NCBI GenBank assembly: GCA_016858145.1
Contig: JAEHOE010000147.1
Span: forward strand, 186,001-250,000
Length of the DNA stretch: 64,000 nucleotides
Reading direction: 5' to 3'
Origin: Edaphochlamys debaryana
Taxonomy: Eukaryota > Chlorophyta > Chlorophyceae > Chlamydomonadales
Part shown: piece by piece, positions 45,811 through 56,475 of the stretch
Position numbering within the stretch: position 1 is the first letter of the stretch
Layout of the letters: every line of letters starts with the position of its first letter
Translations under genes and position numbers: made by a program
The notes under the pieces: generated by a model
Told to the model about the DNA's origin: nothing
Database searches by the model: none
The model's input: only the letters and a program-made list of their open reading frames with translations

Positions 45811-46198
45811 GTCTGCTGTGGCCTCCCTCTCGACCAACTTTCATCGCCAGGCTCTTTGTCCGTGGGCCCCCACCCGGCCCTCTGTAAGCGGGCGCCTCCC
45901 CTGACCCTGCGTTGTTGCTGTTAGCCCCAGCTGCGGAGCTCTGGCGGGGGATGCGTATGCCCAACGCCCAACCCAGGGACGGGGCGTGCCCCCAGCCCCC
46001 GGCAGCCTGGCCTCCTGTAACACGGCTCGCTCGCGCACTTCATCAGTGCCCAACTTTCCGCCCGTTGTGACTCACTGCTCCGTCCGCGCTGACAGCCGGA
46101 AGGGAATAAACTCCCTGCATGTGCTGCCATTTCCAGGGCATGGCTCCCACGCAGATGTGCACCATCTCGCGCCCCACACCCGGAGCGCCATGCGCGAT

Positions 46199-46360
46199 CC
46201 CTCTGGTCGCCATCAGCACAATATACCCTCTGGTCGCCATCAGCACAATATACCCTCTGGTCGCCATCAGCACAATATACCCTCTGGTCGCCATCAGCAC
46301 AATATACCCTCTGGTCGCCATCAGCACAATATACCCTCTGGTCGCCATCAGCACAATATA
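46199..46360 (+). repeat. 27-bp minisatellite, six perfect units
   Basis: The unit is CCCTCTGGTCGCCATCAGCA plus CAATATA, six in a row without variation. 27 is a multiple of 3, so every frame through it stays open (SGRHQHNIP, LVAISTIYP, or VYCADGDQR in reverse). No protein family supports coding. Confidence 0.95.
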
Positions 46361-46487
46361 CCCTCGGGCAAGAGTGTGCCGCGGACGTTGTGGTGCCAGT
46401 CGAGCAGCCGTCAGCCATGGCACCGTAACCCCTGCATGGCTGCCAAGAAGATGTGTGCCGGAAGACAGCGGGTGGCTCGCGGCTGCC

Positions 46488-47372
46488 CTTAGCGCCCCAC
46501 ATCACAGACGCACGAGGTGGCTGATAGGTTTTAGCGGGAAGGGTGATGCCTTGGCGGCGTGGGTACGCGTGGCGCGGGGCTGCGGGTAAGGGGAATGGAC
46601 TGGAGCTGGGTCTGAGCTCGAGGCGTGGGGCAGAATAGCAGATAGTGTGGGGTGGGGGGACGTCGCTCTGAGCAAATTGTCGGTCCAGATTGCAACCCAG
46701 CTGCAGCTGGGCCCAGCGCGCACCCGACTGGCGCACAAGCATACAGAGTTTATTCGGGAGGCTTTGGGGACGGGGGAGGCCGCGGAGGCTGAAGTTACGC
46801 GGCTGAAGGCTGTCTGGCCCCGTTTGTGGAAGTTGAAGTGGGAAGCAAGCAACAAGGAGCCCCTGTGGCGACTTGCCATGGACGGATATCCAGGGTTTGG
46901 CATGCATCGAGCCCAGCTGGGCACGAGTGAGGTAGCCAGGTGCCCGTGTGGGCAGGCGATGAACCAAGGTGACCGGCTCCACCATTTCTGGTCGTGTGCG
47001 GCAACGATGGCAGTGCGCACAAGATTGAGCGATGCGATTGGTCGGGCAGTCAAGAGGCATGAGGTTTGGTTGGTGCAGGCCCCCGCGGGCATTCAGCAGC
47101 AAGTTTGGGATGTGGTGTGCTTGGCCGCCGTTGGGGCCATGGAGCAAGCACGACGCTACAAGTACGCGCATCGGGGTGCACAGGGTCTGATCATGCAGGC
47201 AAGGGCGCTGGCGAGGGGAGAGCTTGAAGCGCGCCTTCAGTGCTTTGCCGGGGTGGGGTCAGCCCCGTCAGATTGGGACACGGTGCCTGAGGACCACCCC
47301 TTTTTGGCCGTGACTGAGGAGGGAGATGTGCGTTACATGCCCCACGTTGAGGTGATGGATGGTCTTCACTAG
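46488..47372 (+). pseudogene. Non-LTR retrotransposon reverse transcriptase, C-terminal relic
   Basis: From 46647 an open frame encodes KLKWEASNKEPLWRLAMDGY, then ARCPCGQAMNQGDRLHHFWS and CAATMAVRTRL. This is the layout of the zinc-binding domain after LINE reverse transcriptases (zf-RVT: Trp-rich lead, C-x-C, H-x-F-x-x-C). It ends at 47372 after a helical tail. The same frame runs upstream but is broken by a stop near 46588. No polymerase motifs are in the window, so this is a truncated, decayed 3' end. Confidence 0.6.
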
Positions 47373-48051
47373 ATCTCTTTTGGAGCCCGGGTAGGGGCCC
47401 TGCCGTTCAAGCTAGGGGGCGGCGTGCTGGCTTGCAGGGGGTAAGCCCGTGAGGTTGGCTGTCAAGCCACGGCGTTCAGCTGCCGTGTACCCCGCTGGGG
47501 TCCCTCATTGTAACCACCGAGGACTGGAGCTGAAGGTGGAACGGTCGGACGGGGGGGTGGGGGCGGGGCTGAGCGAGGGTCGGTTCCGGAACTCGGCAAT
47601 TTCCAAACAATAGTGCAACCTGTAAGCTTCAATAACGCTGAGACTCCCGCACCACCGCGCTTAAAGATGCACGCAGACGCACGCCGTTCAGCATGTGACC
47701 AGTACGACGTACGGGCTCCTAACGCGACGCTTTGTGTTTGGTCTGCGCCTCGCTCGGCACTCGCGTTGCATTCGGAGGACACCATAGACGTTGCTTTAGG
47801 TAGGCACACTGCTTGCAACGAAAAGCGAGCAGGCCGAGGATTTGGAGCCCTTCACACTGCACCAGGGCTTCTCTAGGTCTAAAGACCAGGTCCTCGCTTC
47901 CAGAGCGATCCATACTGCTTTCATTGGCTGCTCGACGAGGCCACAGGGTCCCGGCCAACACAGCCGAACCGCCGGCGTGCGCCGCGGTGTGCTTTCAGTC
48001 GCTCGTCGCGTATGATGCCAGCTCCATATGGCTGCTTAGACGAGGGATGCG
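47373..48051. other. Upstream of the plus-strand CDK gene; no gene seen
   Basis: Presumed 3' remainder of the retrotransposon relic followed by the promoter and 5' UTR of the kinase gene. No clear signal was found. Confidence 0.4.
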
Positions 48052-50740
48052 ATGAAAGCTTCGGCATGTCGCGCCCGGGCGCAAGGGCCTCGCTCGCGGC
48101 TTCGGTGTGCCGTCACGGCCCTGCAGCGCTGCAACTGGGCAGCGCCGGACCCGCTCTACCTCTCCACAACGGTCGGGCCTCTTCTAACCCAGCTTGCGGG
48201 GGCGAGCGACCAGGTGAGAGCAAAGTATCTCTCGATACCATGAGAGCGAACGGGAGTAATATCAGACCTTTCGCCGCCAGCCAAGCCCTGGATTGATTCA
48301 AATAAAGCGAAGCGCGAGTATTATCTTGGCGCAGCTCGAGGGCGCGTAGGGTGACCTTTGAGCCCTCGCCCCCGCGGTGGCCTTTCGGGTGAACCTCCCA
48401 CCCGACACTTCACGCCACAGCAACCACGACCAGCGCTTCACCAGTTTGCCCTCGCAACTGGCATGCCAGTGACCATATGACGCGATCAGTCGCTGTGCGA
48501 TCAGTCGCTGTGGCTGACTGTGTTCCCTATGTCGGCCCGGAGCCAGGCTCGGCCAGGCCCAGACTTCACCACCCCCTCCCGTTCGATGCCCGCCCACCAA
48601 CTTGCCATCTTCACCCCGTAACCCATCCCGATCGCCCCACACTGGAGAATTCCACGACACTTACTGAAATCCGCCCCCATGCTTGCCGCCGCCCACCTCG
48701 CGTGATCTTCAGGAGCTGCTGCTTCTGCTGCACAAGTTCGGACTGAGAGCCGCGCCCCAGGGCCTCGTCATCCCGCTGAACCTGGATCTCAATGCCCTCA
48801 GCGCAGCGCTGCAGGTACGGCACAACTTAGGGGTTGGTTTTAACGGCTGCGGGGTTGCTGGGCGGGGTCTGGATGGGCTAGTCGGCCTAAACCCCCTATA
48901 CCCCTTTGCTTGCTCGGGTGGGGGGAGAGGTCGTGGGTGATCGCTCTGATGGGGTGATCGCCGGACTGGTCCCCGCGTGACCCCGACCCCGCCCTGTCCA
49001 CCTGCACTGCTCTTTCATACTGACCGTGACCTCCCCGTTCCTTTCCTCCCCGTTCCTTTCCCTCCTTCCTTTCCCTTCCTTTAGAAGTATCAGTACATGC
49101 GCGTGGGCGTGCTCGGCACCGGAGCCTACGGCGCGGTGCACAAGGCGGTGCACCGCGAGACGGGCGAGCTGACGGGTGGGTGCCGGGCGGGAGGCGGGGG
49201 CAGGCGCAGGCGGGGAGGGCAGCATGCACCCAAGGGGTGACTCGCTCCCCACCGTCCCGTGTCATCAGCTCACCACCCCCTTCCTGTCTCAGCGGCACCC
49301 CCTGTCACCCTCCCCTTGCTCCCGCAGCCATCAAGCAGATCAAAATGACTGAGTACGGCATGTGCGAGGCCACTGTACGGGAGATCAGCACGCTGCGGGA
49401 GCTGGACCACCCCAACGTCGTCAAGTGAGGCGGGGGAATCACAGGGGGGGCTTGCTTGGGGCGAGTGCACGGCACGGGTCTTCGGGATCCCAAGCCCCCA
49501 GGAACTACCCCCGAAGGCTCTTGACCTCCTTGCCTCCGTCCTTCCCTTTCTCCCAGGCTTCGCGACGTCATCTCCTCCGCGGGCTCCAAGCACTGCTACC
49601 TGGTATTGGAGCTCCTAGAGTGCGATCTGTACACATACCTGCGCAGGAGGCCCGATGCGTTCGACCTGCAGCGGGTCAAGGTGAGGAGCTGCGTTGACCG
49701 GACTTCTTTGGGGGCTGCTTAGTCATGCCCCGCGTCTGGGGTTCCCAGTGTAGTTGCCTCGCCTTCAACCCCCCTTCCCCTCCCCCACTGGCCCACGGCC
49801 CCGCCTTTACTCCCGTTCCCTCCCTCCCCCCTTACCCCCTCCCCCCTCCCCCCCAGTCCGTCATGTACCAGGTGCTCAGCGGTCTGCGCCACGCGCACTC
49901 CCGCGGCATCATGCACCGCGACCTCAAGCCGCAGAACCTGCTGGTGGGCGCGGACGGAGCGGGCGGCCGCGTCAAGGTCAAGATCGCGGACTTCGGCCTC
50001 GCGCGGGGCTACCTGCCGGAGGTGGACCAGGCGGCGGCGTACACGGACTGGGTGAGCGGCCGAACGGATGACGTGGAAGAGTCAGGCGTGCTTGGGTGCT
50101 TGCTTCCCGGTCCAAACCTTTCCTCCCCTTCGCTCCGCCTCCCCCATCTGCCCCCAGGTGGTCACCCTGTACTACCGCCCCCCCGAGCTGCTTCTGGGCT
50201 GCAAGCACTATGGCCCCGCGCTGGACGTGTGGAGCGCGGGCTGCGTGCTGGCCGAGCTACTCAACGTGGCGCCGCTGTTCCGGGCCGACAGCGAGATCGG
50301 GATGCTGTACGACATCTTCCAGAAGATGGGCACGCCGGGGAAGGGCACGTGGGATGGAATGCCGGTGTCGTCCGGATTCCCGGACGCTGAGCCGCAGCCC
50401 CTGCACAAGGTGAGCGGTAGCCTGGGTCGCGCTTCTGGGTTCCTGCTGCTTGTGTGCTTCCCTTGCTCGGTGCCTTCCCTCGTTCCCTTCGCCCTCTGCT
50501 CGCTTTCTTACCCCTCTCCCTCCCCTTTCCCCTCCCCCCGTGCCCCTTCCCCCCCCGCAGCTGGTCCCCCGCCTGAGCCACGACCCCTGCGGCCAGGAGC
50601 TGCTCGGGGGCCTGCTGGCGCTGGACCCCACCCGCCGCCTCAGCGCCACTCAGGCGCTGAGGCACCCCTGGTTCGACGAGGTCAGGGGCGCGGAGGAGGA
50701 GGCGCTGGCCAAGGCGGCGGGAGGGCCGCCGGCGTGGTAA
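48052..50740 (+). CDS. CDK-family protein kinase, copy 1 (400 aa, 8 exons)
   Basis: Exons 48052-48213, 48713-48814, 49085-49175, 49328-49424, 49557-49680, 49857-50051, 50158-50409 and 50561-50740 total 1,203 nt in frame. The kinase domain starts at about residue 92: GTGAYG loop, AIKQIK (Lys121), [13 protein letters not shown] where PSTAIRE lies in CDKs (Glu137), HRDLKPQN (212-219), DFGLA (237), and [20 protein letters not shown], typical CMGC/CDK. Other kinase hallmarks ([19 protein letters not shown]) follow. The region after GTPGKGTW reads [17 protein letters not shown], shorter than in the paralogues and without FPKW. Exon 1 is tentative, supported by a donor in phase 0 and weak similarity to exon 1 of copy 2. 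Copy 1 has an extra intron (48815-49084) at ALQ/KYQY. Confidence 0.87.
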
Positions 50741-52240
50741 GGCTTTGGCGGCCTCTTGCGTCGCGTCCTTGCGTCATAAAGGCACGGGCCCATGACACCA
50801 ACCCATGGAGGCTTCCTGCTCGGAAGCACTTGGGGCGGTGAGGACCAGCCCCGGCACCACCGTGCGTGCGGGGAACGCACACGGCCTTGTGCCAAGCATA
50901 CGGTAGTGCTGTGCACTGCAGCGGAACAGGAGTTTGCAATACGAATTACTAAGATATCTCGCCCTGCGGGCTTGGTTATGGCACGGCCTCGCGCTTTCAA
51001 TACTGTGCGGCTTGGGTGCCGATAAAAAAACATTCTATCAAGGTCAGCTGCATACAATTTGATTTGCTCCTGCCTGGGCGCGTCTGGGTGGGGTGCGTGC
51101 TCTTTAAGGTCTGCGCATGTACACGCTTTAGGAAATGCGGTCCGATGCCGTAAACCATTTGTGTGGTTCGGGGGCACGTTTGGCTTTGGCTGTAGTCGGT
51201 TTTTTCTCTTGTGCTTGCGGCAGCCGGCGGTGGCGACAGGGAAGGGGGCCTGCCATGAAGACTACAGGGCAGACTTTCGTTTGAAACGGAGCTGTCATGA
51301 ACCTAAAACCCTTGGTGACGGATAGAGAGCCGTATGTGCGAACTCAACCCAAGCAGCCCAATGCTCCAGAGATGAGAGATGGGCGCGGGTGTTGTTGGTT
51401 GCCTTTTGTGGCCGTTGGGCCAGTTTCGGTTTTGGCGGAGTGACCTTGGCCACCCCTGGTGAGTGATGTACGGCCCGTGCAGTACTGACACCTTTAAGTT
51501 TGTACGACGTTCTGCTGTACACCAGTAAGAGCGGTTTCGCTTGTGAAGATCATGGGGCTGCTTCCTGGTTGGCTTGCAGTTTTGGTACGCCTCCAGAGTT
51601 AAGGCGTGGGGTATTCTGCAGTAGATTGGTTGCTCGTTGCGTCGTCTGTGTGTAGGTCAGCGGTGTATGTGTCTTAGCTCGTGTTGAGCGGTTGTCGTTG
51701 CGGTTGTGATCGAGGTTTGAATGCAGCCTTTGTACGACATGCAGCAGCAGCAGCAGGTGCGCAGTTTCGGCTTCAGTCCGGGCGGGCTCAAGCTTCTATC
51801 TGATGAGGTTTCGGGGTTGGAGTTTCGTTGCATCGGAGAGTTTGGGCCGCCCGGAGAGGGCGAGCGTGAGGTTGTGGGGTCGGTGCAACGCGAGCCGGCA
51901 ATGTGTGCTGTGGTGTCGTGTGGAACTGTTAGCAAGAGTTTGGTGTGCGGGCAAAACGCTTTACGCTACATGCTGCAAGTTTGCGTCCTTTGGAGCGAGG
52001 TCTGCGCCTGCTTGCGCCCTTGCTTGATTGGCATACTACCGGTACGTTAAGCGTGGATGCGTATTGTGTCTCACGCCTGTTCGCGGCTCGCTTTCCCCAC
52101 TGGCGGTTGGGGGTGACTGGATCACCCGATATCGTACTGAGGCATGGCGTGTCTTTCCGCCGTTGGTTGGCAGTTTCCCTGTGGTGCTCTTCGCGCTTTG
52201 CTCGCTGTCGGGCTTGGGTACATAGCCAGCGTGCAGAGAA
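50741..52240. other. 3' flank of CDK copy 1; no gene recognised
   Basis: Comparatively T/G-rich on this strand. Short open frames (for example near 51721-52050) have no splice context or family resemblance. Probably 3' UTR plus decayed repeats. Confidence 0.4.
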
Positions 52241-52395
52241 CTGGATCAGCTAAGTAGGTTCTTGAGAGAGCGATGTATGGTTTCTCTTGTCACAACCTAG
52301 GTCGGCTACGTGGGTTCTTGAGAGAGAGATGGTTCTGTCAAAATAACCTGGATCAGCTACGTTGCTTCTTGAGAGACAAGTGGTTTCCTGTTCTC
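52241..52395 (+). repeat. Three diverged ~54-bp tandem units
   Basis: Units start at 52241, 52297 and 52348. Each has CT-GATCAGCTA-GT (second unit CTAGGTCGGCTACGT) then TTCTTGAGAGA and a GGTTTCT-like end. Divergence suggests an old duplication. Confidence 0.75.
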
Positions 52396-53104
52396 ATACT
52401 TCTTGACATCCTTTGTTGATGTTGTTCCGGCAGTTACAAGGCGCCGTAGTTGTGTTGGTGCCGACAGCGGGGCTGACAGCTAGCCCTGCCTCTGGCAGCC
52501 ACTGCGAGCGAGTGAGAGCGCATCGAAGGCGCATTATCAAGTGCATGCACCCAAGTTGCATGCGGCGGTTGGAATGGGCGGACGCGAAGCAGAGAAGGAG
52601 TCTACGCTGTGGATGTGGCGTGGCAGTGGTGCATTGGTATGTGCCAGGAGGGCAGGAGGTGGCGTCTGGGCGCGCGGCGCATGACAGAATCGAAGCCCAA
52701 GGCCGAGCTGATGAGCCAGCGCAGGTCTGAGGCGCTAATAAGAACAAAATGTGCTAGGGCGTTGGAGGCCCTGCGGTTCGGGTTTGACGCTGTGATGGAT
52801 GCGGAGAGTAAAGTGGTGGGATGCGGCAGAGAGGGGCTGACATTTATGCTTTCCCAGGTAGGCCGCGGTGCTGGACAGGAGCGGGCGCCCGAACGGAGCG
52901 AGAAGGGCTTTTAGGGATAAGGTCGTCCTCGCTGAGGCAAAGCCGCCGCCTTCATTGCTTGCATCAAGTTCAAGCGCTCTCGTGTTGATCTGAGCAAGAG
53001 CCTGGCTTGGGGTGGCCTAAAAGAGGGGAGCATGTGGGGCGGCCGGAGAGAGGGTTGTGATTGAATGGCGGTGGCTATCGCAATTTCGTCAATATTCATA
53101 GAAG

Positions 53105-53150
53105 GGGTCTCCCTGGGAGACCCTCATAGGGGCGCCTCTTCGGAGCCCCT
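53105..53150 (+). other. Twin adjacent hairpins
   Basis: GGGTCTCCCTGGGAGACCC (53105-53123) is a perfect 9-bp stem around one base. AGGGGC...GCCCCT (53128-53150) is a second stem 5 bp later. TGTAA follows at about 53169. This could be the 3' end of a retroelement or of an unrecognised transcript. Confidence 0.45.
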
Positions 53151-54821
53151 CACATCTTCATGACCCATGTGTAAACCAGACGGAGTTCGTTGCTTGGCTC
53201 CAAAGTCCAGTCCCTGATGTTTGCTTCGAAGGCCCGGTCGAGGGCCCTCGGCTCAAGCCGTGCGGAACCCTACGACCCGCCGCCCCCCTTGCCTCCGCCT
53301 TGGTCCTGGCTCCCGGGGTCAACACTTTGCAGCGGTCCGCATGCCTGCGTCTGCCGCCATGCCGCGGCGGACACATGGCCGTGGTGCGAAGCTCCCGGCT
53401 CTCCATCCCTTTCCCACGGGCCCTTTCCGGCCCAGAGGCCGGCCCTGTGTGCCATATCATGCGTGCACATGGGGGAGCTGAAGCAGAGTGCGTGGCGCGC
53501 GGGGGAGCAGGTGGGCCTGGCTGGGCCTAGGTGGGCCTGGGTGGACGGCACTAGGAAGGGCACCTGGTCGATGGAAGCAGGAACGACGCGGACACACCCA
53601 AGTCGGGGCTGTCGCCGAGTAGCCGGGCTACTCGGCGAGCCATGCAGGCAGTCCAGCGGGGCTCCAGCGGCTGCGGTGCAATGCACGCAGCCCAGCAGGC
53701 GCAGTCCTGCTATCTCTCTTGGGATCAAGGTAGTCGATTGGCTTGCTGAGGAGATGGCCCCGCATGGGTCTGCACAGGTGGCAGGGCTTTTGAAGCAGAT
53801 GTGTGGATGTGCTCAGGGGGGGGGGCAGCCACACTCGCGTGGGGCCAGGGTATGGGTCGGAGTGACGGGCCGTCTGCCTCCCAATCACCTCCTGGGAGGC
53901 TGGTGTCCTGGCTCGGCCGGCAGCCTCCATGACTGGGTAGTTAGGAATGCTTCGGGTGGGCAATGAGCAGGCAGGGCCGAGAGCGAGAAATACAGCGCTG
54001 GGGCTATTACATATGCTACTGACGACCGTATTCCAACGGATGGCTGCTTACGACTGGGGTCTTGCTGGGAAGCAGCAAAAATGCAGCAAAAATGTGGTGG
54101 CAAAGCGCCAATCAACGAGTGGCACAGCTCTGGCTCGTCAGCTGCCCCCACGATCAGCCTGCCGGTGGGGCAAGGAGCTGGGGCCTCGGCTGCTCTCATC
54201 ACCTTCCCCTCGATCTACCCTGTCGCCTGACAAAAGTTAATGCCGCGGAAAGACCAACTCAACAAGGGGGCTGAGCCAACGAACCCGCCCATGCGCACCG
54301 AGAGGAAAAGGAACTGCTGACCCCGACGCAGTGAATTCGTAACTAGCGCATTGCTTCAACACTCCTCTCACACTCGGGATGAAGCCCCTCAGTTTTGAAC
54401 GAATACCGGTACATACAGCAAACGACCAAGCACCCGACCAACCCCTCCAAGCAACCGGGGCGCTAACCACACAGAGCCAAAACCTCGACTCGACAACCAA
54501 CCTCAAAGACAAGGCCAAAGAACAGGGGCGGCCGTGTAGAAGGCATGGAGCACGGCTGAGCCCCTTCCCCTGACAGCAGAAAGAATAACACGATAACGAG
54601 AAGCCCCTACTGCATTTGCGCTAGGGGTGATAACAACGTAATGCAGCAGAGCAGGGCCTGTCAGGAATACCCCCAGCTGACTGTACAAGGACAACCTTTT
54701 TTCCCCAACCGGAAAGCCGGACTGTACAAAGTTTCGGCCCAGCCGCGCTCTTGGGGCCTGACACCTCCCGTCTGACTGCGCTCCTCGCGGCCTCTTGATG
54801 CCACTGACGTGAATCCCCTAT

Positions 54822-54852
54822 AGTCCCCTCGTCTCCCGTGTCTCCTTGCCCC
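54822..54852 (-). repeat. Dispersed repeat 'GGAGACACGGG' family, copy 6
   Basis: On the minus strand it reads GGCAAGGAGACACGGGAGAC then GAGGGGAC, matching the core of copy 1. Confidence 0.55.
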
Positions 54853-56475
54853 CCATCCTCCCGTCGGACCTTCCTGCCGCGGGCTGTCACGGGCGTCTCA
54901 CAAGACAGGGCAGGGCCCTCACTAAAGCCACCTCAAAACTAACATGGGGCTACTTGCCCTCGCCAAACCCCAACAACCGAACCTTACGACCACGCGGTGC
55001 TTCGTTCATCAACCCTAACGAAACCGTGGATGCTCACAGATCTGCCTCTGCGCTACTGGCACACGGAGAGACCAGCAGCCATAGCGCAGCACTATCCTCA
55101 ACACATCCTCACACATCAAGGTGGCAACCGTTTGACGAAACTTGGAGGAGATCGAGCATGCAAACGCGCGCCCCAGCTCACAACCGCAGCTGTACAACAA
55201 AAGGATGCAAACCCAAACTGGCCATCACACCTCCTTACTTCTCACCGTCCTCTGCAAAGCAACACCTGTGTACCCCACGCCGGTAGACACGAACCCCACC
55301 CGTCGTTAGTCTGTCGCACCCTAAACCAACAGTAAATCAGAAAGGATATCTGAGCAACACGGGGGGGATGCAGCCGCCGTGACCAGGGCTGATCAAACTC
55401 CCGGACGAAAGAAACCTTGGCAGCAAACAAAAACCGCCACAGAACCTGATGCAAGCATCTATGCTGTCCTTAGCCATACACATCCCTCGGGCCTAATCCG
55501 TCGCTCCATGGGACTCTCAGCATACCGCCGGGCGGCCCGCACATTCCGTCACAGAAACGGGATGGGACACAAAAAAAGGACCCTTGGGCCGGCCGGTTGC
55601 GCGGGCACGTCGGCGACCAAGCGCTGACGTCACACCGCCCCGAAGCACGGCCCACACTGAAACCAGGGCTTTGGTGAGCCACGGCTCCCACGCAGACGCC
55701 GTGGGATGCCGCGAGCTCACGGGTTCAAGCAAACACCGCTCAAGCAAGTAGTCCCGGCTCATCAGGTCCCGCAGGGGTCCAACACTCTGGTTGGGGCCCA
55801 ACACCGCCTCACCCCCACATCGCTCGCTCCGCCCGTCTCAACCTCCGGCAAAATACGGATAGATTCCTCGACTACAAACCTGATCATGTTTAGGAGCCTT
55901 CTTTGCGTTCAAACACTCGCCGCATCGGCTTCGCGCTCATAAATAGGGTTGTGATGCACTTGGATGGATGAGGCAGGGCCGAAGGTCACGACCCAGGCCC
56001 GCCCCCAAGCAAACATGCGTAAAGCGCGCATCTGTGCATCAGAGACCGTACGACACCAGTCCGGCCTCCGGACAAGGACAAAAATAAATGCGGCGCCCAC
56101 CTGGTGCGAAGCCATCAAATCACTGCAATTGGCTTGCTCGATTGCGCGTGAGGTGGACGCATGCGGGGGCCAGGCGCACAGCCCGCCCCGCTCCGCCGCT
56201 GACGCTCCCGCAGCTCACGTATGCAGGGCGGCGACTGCAGGGCCATCATGACCCGCAGCCGGCCCCTCGATGCATGCACGCAATCTTCGTTCGATTAGAG
56301 CCATTCGTTGATGAACATGAGTGTGTGTAGAATGCGTGCATATGCCGTTTGGGCGTGCGTGGTGCCACCCCTATCTTCCATACGTCTCAACACATGAAGC
56401 CTCCCGGTGCTGACCCCTCCCTGCCTCTGGCGCTGGCCAGTCCTGCTGACCACTGGTGAGGGGCCTGTCTCCTCC

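Larger units (their letters stand above)
52396..56475. other. Gene-poor stretch between CDK copies 1 and 2
   Basis: It holds twin hairpins (53105-53150), one dispersed repeat copy (54822) and a long A/C-skewed section from about 54240 to 55960. No gene, RNA or complete transposon could be supported. Confidence 0.4.

Noticed and set aside
45921..47171. A 416-codon minus-strand frame with six VYCADGDQR repeats
   Set aside because: It is opposite the reverse-transcriptase-like frame and spans the 27-bp minisatellite; no domain was recognised.
51721..52050. A 109-codon plus-strand frame beginning MQPLYDMQQQQQ
   Set aside because: No splice context, family similarity or upstream signal; composition fits non-coding flank.
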